Origin: Anaspis maculata
Lineage: Eukaryota > Arthropoda > Insecta > Coleoptera > Scraptiidae
Length of the DNA stretch: 64,000 bases
Direction: 5' to 3'
NCBI GenBank assembly: GCA_949128115.1
Contig: OX421965.1
Location: forward strand, 36,079,681 to 36,143,680
A model generated the notes under the pieces. The model ran no database searches, was not told the DNA's origin, and was given only the letters and a program-made list of their open reading frames with translations. The position numbers and the translations under genes are program-made. This document shows positions 56,005-64,000 of the stretch, in pieces (position 1 is the first letter of the stretch; every line of letters begins with the position of its first letter).

Positions 56005-58880
56005 CCCAGGAAAGAAATGCAAAATTTTGATGAAACCCGGAATAAATTAAGGGAAATCTGAAAATTTGAGAATCCCTTCAGAATTTGATGGGGAACAACT
56101 TACTTAAAGTCCCCATCTGTCCGAGGCTTGGCATTTTTTTTGTGGGAAGTCGAAGGTACAAGAAGTTACCGTTTTCAAAGTTGCTATTTTTTCGGTAATT
56201 TTTCCATTGGACTTCATATTTTCAAGGCCGAGGAACCCAATGCAATGGTTACCAGAAAGTGTAATGCACCAGTGGCGTACCAGACGGCTGCGAAGTGGCC
56301 GAGGTGCGATTTTTCAAGAAGTCGGTAGGGTTTCACGAGACCAAGACCAAGACCAAGACCCGCTTGGTCTTGGTCTTGGTCTCGAAAATGTCTGAAAATC
56401 TGGTCTTGGTCTTGGTCTTGGTCTTGGTCTTGACAGCAAGAGTCTTGGTCTTGACGTGGAGGTCTTGGTCTTGGTCTCGAGTCTCGATTCCCCAATCCCC
56501 AAGTCCAAAATAAAAATACAACAACAAGAACCATAATTTAAAAAACTATTGCCTCGACTATTACGAACCCTATCAAACTAAATTATTATTTTTTATCAAC
56601 AATTTCCAAAGCTACAATGCCTTGAACGAATTTTAACTAGTACTCCAAGCGTCTCCAAGCGAAGATTAAGATGGAATTAGAAAATTTTTGTTTGTTCTTT
56701 AAATAAAACACAATACATAAACTTTGGATTCTTTGTATTTTTAAGAAACACCCTCAAACAAAGTAGTTTTGAAAACCCCCGCAAGTACCTACTATATGGG
56801 AAACAGAGAAAAGCAAAGAGGCTATGCCGGGTTGTAATTGTGGGTAGGTATACATATAGAAAACGATGTATTTTTATTTGGGCTGGTTATTCAATACGTC
56901 CTACTAATTTGTTAGATTTTACTTTTATGACTTCACTTCAGGGCCTGGGGTAGATATGTGTTGCCTGCCAAATGGAATAGTATCCCGTATTAGTAGGTAC
57001 CATAAATCAAGCACTTTGTCACAACTATACACTATTTACGAGTTGAACCATAAAAACTGTTGAACTTAGCCACGGCACCTCGCACATCCACAATAAATTA
57101 CCTTCATGCAATAACTAATAATAAAAGTAAAAGTTCTAATCGAGGCAGTGTTCTTGAGTCAATCACATAATATTTAACATTCCTAAAAATGAACCTGACC
57201 ACAGACTTGCATAATATGGTATATACTGTTGCTCGCATCTAGCTAGATTTTTTTTCTTTGAATTAGTTAAAATACGGAAAAAAAGTCGAGACTCGAGACC
57301 AAGACTTGAAAAGTCTTGGTCTTGGTCTTGGTCTTGGGGGCCAAGTCTTGGTCTTGGTCTCGACAATAAAATGATGGTCTTGGTCTTGGTCTTGGTCTTG
57401 AATTCGAGACCAAGACCAAGACCAAGACCAAGACCAAGGCCGGTCTCGTGAAACCCTAAGAAGTCGTATGGTAAACCGTGACTAACAGCTTTTTTGGCAT
57501 GTTTGGTATCATTTCTTATCAAATCGCACATTCCGATTCCACAAGTAGGTGTGAAATTCCGATAGAGACGTGTTCAAACCAGTTATATCAGAAAGAAACA
57601 TGACTTTTTACCCTCAAATTTGATGCTTTGTAGCTCTAGTATTATCGGTGTCCAATGTAATTCTAACTATGATTTTGATTTGAACAGTTAGTTTGGGCTA
57701 TTTTACACACAAATATCATTCGCTGATTTTTTTTCCTGTTTTTAAAAAGTCACCGGGTGATTTTGTTTCTTGAGATGTATCATGCCAAGGCTTGATTGGA
57801 CGAAACGTGCCATTTCACAAGAAAAATTAGGCTACGATCAAAATGTAGCTTTGAATTGATACTTTATAACCATTTTATGGCATGAACATAGTCTTTTTTA
57901 TCAAACAAAACGAGGGAAACAAAATTCGGAGCCGTAATGAAAACGTAAATTCATCCGTTTAATGGATGAATTCCATAACTAGAAGTTTCTATTGCTGTTA
58001 CAAAGTCACGCGGTAATTTTGTTCCAAAACGTGCATCATGTAGAAATTTAATTTCGAAAGCTCGCATTGTCGGAGGAAAAATGATGTCATGTCTAAAATA
58101 CGGCTCCGATTTCAGTTTTTTTCATTTTGTTTGATAGAGAAAACTAATTTCATGCCTTGAAATATGTAAAGAACCAAATAAAAGCTACATTCTGATCGTA
58201 GCCTAATTTTTTTTGTGAAATAGCACGTTTTATCAAGTCAAGCTTTGACATGGTACATCTCAAGAAACAAAATAACTCCGTGACTTTGTAAAAACGGGAA
58301 AAGAAATCAGAAATTGATATTTGTGTGTGAAATAGTCCAAACTAACTGTCCAAATCAAAATCATGGTTGGGAATAAATTGGACACTGATAGAACTGGAGC
58401 TACAAAACATCAAATTTGAGGGGGAAAAAATCATGTGTTTTTCTGATGAAACCAATTCAAACACGTCGCTATCAAAACTTGATGCTAATTTTTGGAATCA
58501 GAGAGTGCGATTTAGTTAGAAATGATACCAAATATGTCAAAAAAGGTGTTAATCACGGTTTACCATAAGACTTTGTCAAAAATTGCACTTCGGCCCCTTC
58601 GCAGTCGTCTGGTACGCCGCTGGTGCATTAATCTTCCGGAAAACTTATTTCATTGGATTCCTCGACCATGAAAATATAAGGTCCAATGAAAGAAGTATGA
58701 AAAAAGGAACGGTTCAAAAAATGGTAACTTCTTGTACCTTCGACCTCCAACAGCAAAAATGCCAAGCCTCGGACAGATGGGGACTTTTAGTATATTATTC
58801 CCCATCAAATTCTGAAGGGATCCTAAAATTTTTAGATATTCCTTGATTTATTCCGGGTTAAAACCTGTTTTGCCTGGGCT
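56003..58880. mobile_element. Large foldback element, interrupted by a hAT-like element
   Basis: AGCCCAGG (56003-56010) and CCTGGGCT (58873-58880) are the outer ends of two long inverted arms. The left arm runs 56003-56324 and, after the hAT-like insert, from 57458 to about 57985. The right arm runs from about 58000 to 58880. Arm length is about 860-880 bp and total length without the insert about 1.75 kb. Shared blocks include CCCTTCAGAATTTGATGGGG, GGCGTACCAGACG, TATGGTAAACCGTGA and TTTGGACAGTTAGTTTG-type sequence. There is no transposase. Frames such as 58583-58846 are arm artefacts. The superfamily is unknown. Confidence 0.8.
56316..57466. mobile_element. hAT-like element whose ends are GGTCTT hexamer arrays
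   Basis: Element ends TAGGGTTTCACGAGACC (56326-56342) and GGTCTCGTGAAACCCTA (57442-57458) are perfect inverted repeats. AAGAAGTCG flanks them (56316-56324 and 57458-57466), an 8-9 bp duplication. The uninterrupted right arm of the surrounding foldback has only one such site (complement of about 58562-58572), confirming the ends. Inside each end is an array of GGTCTT or AAGACC hexamers (56341-56475 and 57300-57440). TAGGG ends with an 8-bp duplication suggest hAT; no transposase is present. Confidence 0.8.
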
Positions 58881-58914
58881 ATATTATGCAAGATGCAAGT
58901 AGAATACTATGCTT

Positions 58915-59285
58915 TATCTACGACAATTCAAGAACAGGAATATATTTGTTGGATGGACCTCCATTATTATTTTGTCTAATAATGAAGTTCCTACCACGTA
59001 AACCGTTCAATGATTGAGACGCAAAGCACTGAATGACCACCTGACAAATTATTTTGCCACTGCGGCTGCAAAGGATTGCAGCGCCGCGTTGGTAAATAGT
59101 GGACGAAAGCCCGCCAAGAAGACAGCCAACCTGCAGTCAACACAAATCGACTTATGTCGAGACTTTTCCGGTAGTAGATTCAGGACCACTGATTTCGCCG
59201 CTTCTAAAATTTCTGTAGGTTCATACTCTACGTTTTCGTAGGAATTCATTCTGGCTTCGTGGATGTAGAAAAATAAAAAATTTCA
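58915..59285. other. Unassigned DNA
   Basis: Two antiparallel frames (59014-59241 plus and 59049-59249 minus) overlap without recognisable motifs. Confidence 0.5.
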
Positions 59286-59289
59286 GTGA

Positions 59290-59517
59290 CATGTACCTGA
59301 TACATTTTATTTGACATTCGACTGAAAATCAAGTCATCTCATAAGCCTCTTTGATATGTTGCATTTATGGACATTGCCACTTCTGGTTGGTTGGAGTCAT
59401 TGGGTTATGAGCCCATAACCCACGGAGCGGGGCTTTGGCAATGAGTTATGAATGTCATTAATTAATCAGAAACGCATAGGTTATGTCATAATTATTTAAT
59501 AGGAGTAGATAAACTTG
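59290..59517 (+). repeat. Dispersed repeat, copy 2
   Basis: This is the partner of 35040-35262, in the same orientation. It has an extra GGGTTATGAGCCCATAACCC palindrome just before the CCACGGAGCGGGGC block. The two copies differ by scattered substitutions and this short insert. Confidence 0.8.
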
Positions 59518-59519
59518 TT

Positions 59520-60475
59520 AATGGAACTCATCAATCTTGCTGTATAAGTTGCTGATATATGGATTCGTTTTGAAGGGGATTCAAAGAAGATCACTCCTTC
59601 GTCGATCTGAATCACGATTTGTGAATTCTTCAGAGCAGCAACTATTGTTACGAGTTTTATTTGGCTTTATATTAATAAACTGCTTATGATTTTATGCTAC
59701 CTTATCACTCAGTCGATACCTATCTGTAGTATACTCACAGAACACTCTTGTCACCAATGAACTATGCATCCAACACCTGGTGGTACTGCGAATGATTACA
59801 GTGGTAATTGCAGCAGATGTACGGAGTCCCCACCCCTCTCTCCGGGGCTCGGATGTTTAGGGGTTGAGGTTTCGCCCCTGAATCTTAAATAATAATTCAC
59901 CTGGCACCTGCCGCGCCCTTTTTTCCTTGCTTTTTCCAGGCTAAACTCCTGGTCTGAATTTGCTTCCATGGAGCGTCGTCAACACGTGTCATTCGTGTCA
60001 TACTGTCAGAGCTACATAACCTCCACTGCGTGAAAGTCGTGAAATCACCTGTGTGTCTCAGGCATACCAAGGTAACTGAAATTTTTCATAGCTTGCTGTG
60101 TAGTAAATATATGGGTGAAACGGATAATACGTGCCAAATAAAACTATGTTGTCCTTTGGACTCGTTGTACTTTCAGCTTTGGGATTATAACTCATGACAG
60201 TGCCAAAAATTATCGACAAAAAGCGCACCACTTATTGTATCACCCCTGATATGGCGTGACGCCTAGAGTGGTTTCCAAACTCGCATTTTCCTGAAGTTGA
60301 GCGAGACGCCACCTTCTAGAGGCTTCCCACAGCCCCTTGAAACTGGTTGAGCCACAGTGCTTCTTGATGGTTGCTATCATTATTGAGAATATTTTGTGTA
60401 TTGATATACCGTTTCAAACAATTTTTCATCATGTCGGTACTTGCCGTTTCAGTACTTAATAGTAGATATATGTAT
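59520..60475. other. Unassigned DNA
   Basis: TATTGTTACGAGTTTTATTT at 59646 resembles the start of the TGTTACG LTR family, but no further LTR match was seen. Nothing else is identifiable. Confidence 0.4.
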
Positions 60476-60479
60476 TATT

Positions 60480-60640
60480 CAACAAGCGAGTAATGATTGC
60501 TTCTTATTCATGAGGATGCAGTTTGCCGACACGAGCCTTGGCGAGTGTCGTAAAGCATCCGAATGAGTATTAGCCATTACCCGCGAGTAGAATACTATGC
60601 TTTACCCAGCCTTATTGAAAAATGCAGTCATGTATGCGCG
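60480..60640. repeat. Palindromic repeat, uninterrupted copy
   Basis: The arms 60486-60533 and 60545-60589 pair as inverted copies, with outer GCGAGTAATG / CATTACCCGC and inner GGATGC..GCCGACAC / GTGTCG..GCATCC. The right flank GTAGAATACTATGCTTTA recurs at 58890-58912, beyond the large foldback. Confidence 0.65.
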
Positions 60641-60644
60641 TGAT

Positions 60645-62580
60645 AATGCGTGCATTATTCAATAGGATTGGATAAAGAAACATAATATCTATTCACTGTC
60701 GAAATTACATTTTCCTATATTTTATATTTTTACGATTGTTTATGATGGATCAATATAGATAGATTCATTAAATACTCATAAAACTCACAGATGAAAATTG
60801 TGAAAAGTAAATGAAATGAACAGGTAATGAACCACCATTAATTTAAAATGTAGTCTATAAATAGAGAATTATATACCGGCGATATAGTTATTTTATGTGT
60901 AGTTGATAATTTAATAATACCTCTGGCTTTAGGCATCGCACAATCACGCTTCCACTCTTCCACTGTTTATTTTTTCGCATAATACCAATCAGTTTCGATG
61001 TTTTGCTTCGTAATTTTGTATTTCAATTTTAATCACCTCATTGGTATTCTGCAATATAGTTTCAGTCGGGTGATTTAATTTACAAGATATAACAATTTGG
61101 GACACTGATTCAGGGTTTGTAACCAGTATGCCTGCAGACCTGCACAGGCAGACTGTCATTGGTGCAGTACTGGAACTCTCTGACCTCTGTTTCTGTTAAC
61201 AGGAATGGAAAAGAAGATCGCAACAGACTTTGGAACAGGCCTAGAGCTCGGACACACAATATGATTTAATGGAAACCGAACCAAAAAAGTTAGTGTCAAG
61301 TTAGTAGGCCAGTGGGTGCGGGATCCTCCCCTATGGCTCTCTTTCCAAAGGCTGTCTCCTATTTCTGGAGTAATCTTTCAACTTTTTTTGGACTATGACT
61401 GTCTTCTGCCTGTTTTGGAGAAAGCTTGGACATGGTTTGCCTTTGTGGAGGACTAAACCTATTTTTAACCGTGACTTGCCCTTGACTTATTAGAAGCTGA
61501 AATATCGCGAATGCAAGTGTCTATAACCAAGTTTCACCCTCCCAAAAACTCCTAGACCAATGTTGTACGCGAAACAATAATTACTCAAGTCAAGATATCA
61601 AGTTTTCATAAGAAGAGCTTTTAGCTCACGCCCCCGTATACGCGCGACTTGAAAAGCGACGCAACACGACCGACCGTGACAAAATATGTCTGCGGCATGA
61701 ATGCCGTGGATGCGGTGCGTCGTGAAAAAATGAAAACAAACAAAAAGGAGCAATCCAATTCGAATAATAAGCCCAAAACGATGATTTAAGAGCTTTTCGT
61801 CCCAATCTTTTGTTATCATCTTGTGCACACTTTTGTTTTTGTGAAAGCTTTTCTCCGCGCGCCTACTTTTCAATTTCGACGGGCCTCGTGCAATATTTTC
61901 CTTGTAATTTCCCTTGCATTCTGTGTATAAAAGCAAATTCTCTTTCATCGCTGTACCCGTTTTGATTGGCGCGCGCGTCCTTTCCTTTTTTTTCTGTGCT
62001 TGTCCTTTTCATTGTACCTCAACACTTTCGCTTTCCCAGCGTCATATTTTTCTTCGATTAAAGGGCGCCTTTGAAACGAGCGCCCCGTGCTTCAAAAGAA
62101 CGTCCGAAGCAGAACCCCGACGAGAAGCGCAGAAAGGGAAATTCCCGAGGCTGGAGTGCTATCATGGACGTGTATGTATCGCTGTATCTAAACTGGGCTG
62201 GTGATAGCGTACTTCGCCATATCCCCAAAAACTGGGCCGAAAAGTGTGCCATGGTAGATAACAAACACTGGTTAATCAATGCCATCAACGGGCACTAGTC
62301 AGACATTAAACGCACTTGATTGCAGTTCAAGTACATACAGAAAATTAATCGTTGAATTTATAAAATAGTATTTGTACTTATAGAGCTTGAATCAGGCGTG
62401 GACATCTTGTTATTGTTATTTTGTTGAATATCTTTCTGACTAACTGTCAGTGTCACTCAATTAAAATAGCAGCGAAGATGAGAGACCTGCTAATCAGTGG
62501 CTCTCAAACATTTTTTTGCGATACGTTTTTTGAGGCCAGACAAAACTGACCGCAATTACCAGTGTATTAAAACGTTCGTC
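60645..62580. other. Unassigned DNA
   Basis: The 116-codon minus frame at 61598-61948 and the 96-codon plus frame at 61914-62204 have no recognised motif. AACTGGGCTGGTGATAGCG near 62190 recurs with one change near 1389, a possible very old dispersed repeat. The hAT-like end CAGTGGCTCTCAAAC is at 62499. Confidence 0.4.
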
Positions 62581-62583
62581 TCT

Positions 62584-62964
62584 CAATAAGGTATCTGCCC
62601 TTCTTTTATTGGATTAGTCGATAGTGTGGTTGAAAATATTGTACCTACCCGTATTTTTTTTTTTAATTTGCCAAACTGTTAAAAAAGTGAATCAAAAATA
62701 TGCTGAAAACTAAACGAATAACACTGTTGGATAAAACTCAAAAAACTGTTAGAGTGACATCACTATTTTTAAAAAATACAGACATCGAAACCCCACTGAA
62801 ATTTCCCTACTGTTACCTACCAACCTTTTGAAAAAAATAAATATATTTTTATAACCGACGGATATATTTTCCGGTAATTTTCAGTGAATACCCTTTATTA
62901 CTTTTGTTACCTAATGATCAAAATATGTTCATGTGAATCTATTTCATTGGCAGATACCCCATTG
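62584..62964. mobile_element. Short copy of the GGGGTAYYTGCC inverted-repeat family
   Basis: CAATAAGGTATCTGCC (62584-62599) and the complement of CAATGGGGTATCTGCC (62949-62964) pair at 14 of 16 positions. Subterminal blocks match the 50556-52834 copy. At 381 bp it lacks the hAT insertion and is closer to the size of a MITE. Confidence 0.65.
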
Positions 62965-63590
62965 TGAAAGCAACTAAGATAAATTCCTTTCCTAACATTA
63001 CGTAGGTTGAGTCTCGAATATTTTGTGGGAAAATGCAAGATAATGAGCTATGTGATTTGGAGAAAATTAATGATGAGTTCTCCACGAAAAACCTTTCAAG
63101 CGCATCCATTGGTCTTTACTTGGGATTAACGCAATAATTGGTGCTCATCATCTGCATTTTTTCCCACACAAGCGTATCTAACTGCAAAGTTTTCGCTTCC
63201 GTCGTCTATTTTGTAAAATATGTATAAAGGTGCTCGATTAGATCTTAATGAAGAGAATACCGCCAGGTGGGAACTGAATAATAAGAAAAGAATATAATTT
63301 AATTATTGTAGCATATGCACCGAACTCGAGTAAAAAGTTTCTATTAATTGATCAAAATATGTTCAACGAAACGAATGTGACGCAGTCTCAGAATAGTGGA
63401 TGTGTATCAGTTATTTTCGGTAATAAGTACAGGGGTGGTCACGTGAGATGGACGGAAAGATTACACTGGACACCTTGTGCAGGTATAAATTTGACTTTCC
63501 AGGAAAACCTCAAAACCTTTTATAAATTATAATCCCATCACAAAAATTGTCAATTGTGATATAATAGTGTTACGATTATTGCCGTTATAT
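62965..63590. other. Unassigned AT-rich DNA
   Basis: No motif, frame or element end was recognised. Confidence 0.5.
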
Positions 63591-63594
63591 TTTT

Positions 63595-63850
63595 ACTTCT
63601 CATCGAATTTTTCAAAAAAAAATGAGAAGTGAGGTAACCGCGAAAAACATTTATTCGGTTTTTGGACTCCCTGTCCCTGTGTGCTAAAACGTCGAGATCT
63701 GTCGAAAACAAAACAAAAATTCTGTGTCCGTCGGTCTGTACGTATGTATCTATGTATGTATGTCAGGTTTTTTTTTGACCCCCCCATTCATTTCTAAACC
63801 GTCTGACCGATTTCGACCAAATTTGGTATACACGTAGGGTTCACGGTAGA
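63595..63850. repeat. Repeat with TATG microsatellite and TGACCGATTTCGACC block
   Basis: A small hairpin (ACTTCTCAT / ATGAGAAGT, 63595-63630) is followed by GTCCGTCGGTCTGTACGTAT and (TATG)n (63726-63760). The block CCGTCTGACCGATTTCGACC (63799-63818) comes next, then AAATTTGGTAT. The layout of a TTCGAC...AAATTT block next to a short tetranucleotide tract recalls the ACAG-tailed family at 19.5, 27.5 and 43.2 kb, but the tract lies on the other side. Confidence 0.6.
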
Positions 63851-64000
63851 CAAGGAAATATAGCATATATGTACCATAAATGATTCATATTGTGTTACTG
63901 CCAAATAGTCCGCTTCCCAGGGAATGGAAGAATCATGAAAATCTGCTGTCTTTTAGAAGATGCAAGAATTCTAATTCACCTTAAATTTCCAGGTGTTCGA

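Noticed and set aside
56214..57531. Frames rich in Asp-Gln, Lys-Thr or Leu-Gly-Leu repeats
   Set aside because: They are translations of the GGTCTT hexamer arrays in all frames.
48506..62515. A single hAT element between the CAGTGGTTCTCAAAC words at 48.5 and 62.5 kb
   Set aside because: Both words are in the same orientation, so they are two separate left ends. No opposite ends or target duplications were found.

Overview
This 64 kb window is eukaryotic, almost certainly arthropod and probably insect nuclear DNA. There are no operons and no dense open frames. The sequence is AT-rich, with many transposable-element remnants, tRNA-derived SINE-like sequences, microsatellites, large foldback repeats and the recurrent palindromic word TAGGTACCTA. 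A hemipteran source is possible from the overall look, but that is inference. I found no host gene exon, rRNA, functional tRNA or CRISPR array that I can defend. Nearly all open frames here are chance frames or frames opened by repeats.

Layout. 1-6.4 kb: mostly unassigned, with small hairpins and duplications. 6.42-6.93 kb: an intact solo LTR with a 4-bp target duplication. 8.33-11.27 kb: a Tc1-like DD34E transposon with very long inverted repeats and a broken transposase, followed at 11.31-11.61 kb by a 300-bp MITE. 12.1-13.7 kb: a truncated LTR, a tRNA-like sequence, and a complete SINE with poly(A) and target duplication. 15.9-16.1 kb: a small MITE. 16.8-18.55 kb: a second solo LTR split by a 1.24-kb foldback element. 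21.5-22.4 and 47.6-48.3 kb: two loci of one 270-bp tandem repeat family, each ending in an ACGG microsatellite. 26.27-27.11 kb: a hAT-type non-autonomous element with an 8-bp duplication. 31.7-33.5 kb: inverted-repeat elements, a nearly perfect 44-bp hairpin and a 175-bp GA tract. 34 and 37.3 kb: mariner/Tc1 transposase fragments. 39.2-40.35 kb: two foldbacks. 44.06-46.41 kb: an LTR, primer-binding site and decayed gag of an Arc-type Ty3/gypsy element, with a LINE 3' end inserted in the gag. 50.6-52.8 kb: an inverted-repeat element containing a hAT element containing a LINE fragment. 55.9-58.9 kb: a repeat containing a 1.75-kb foldback containing a hAT-like element whose ends are GGTCTT arrays. 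59-64 kb: dispersed repeats and unassigned DNA.

The window is best read as layered mobile-element strata in intergenic or intronic DNA, not as genes working together. The nesting, target duplications and an undamaged comparison arm give an order of insertion at several places. The most unusual items are the nested stack at 55.9-58.9 kb, the ATAT target sites shared by three TGTTACG-ended LTRs, the gag/LINE nest with an 11-bp duplication, and the 44-bp hairpin at 32 kb. I saw no convincing new functional system.
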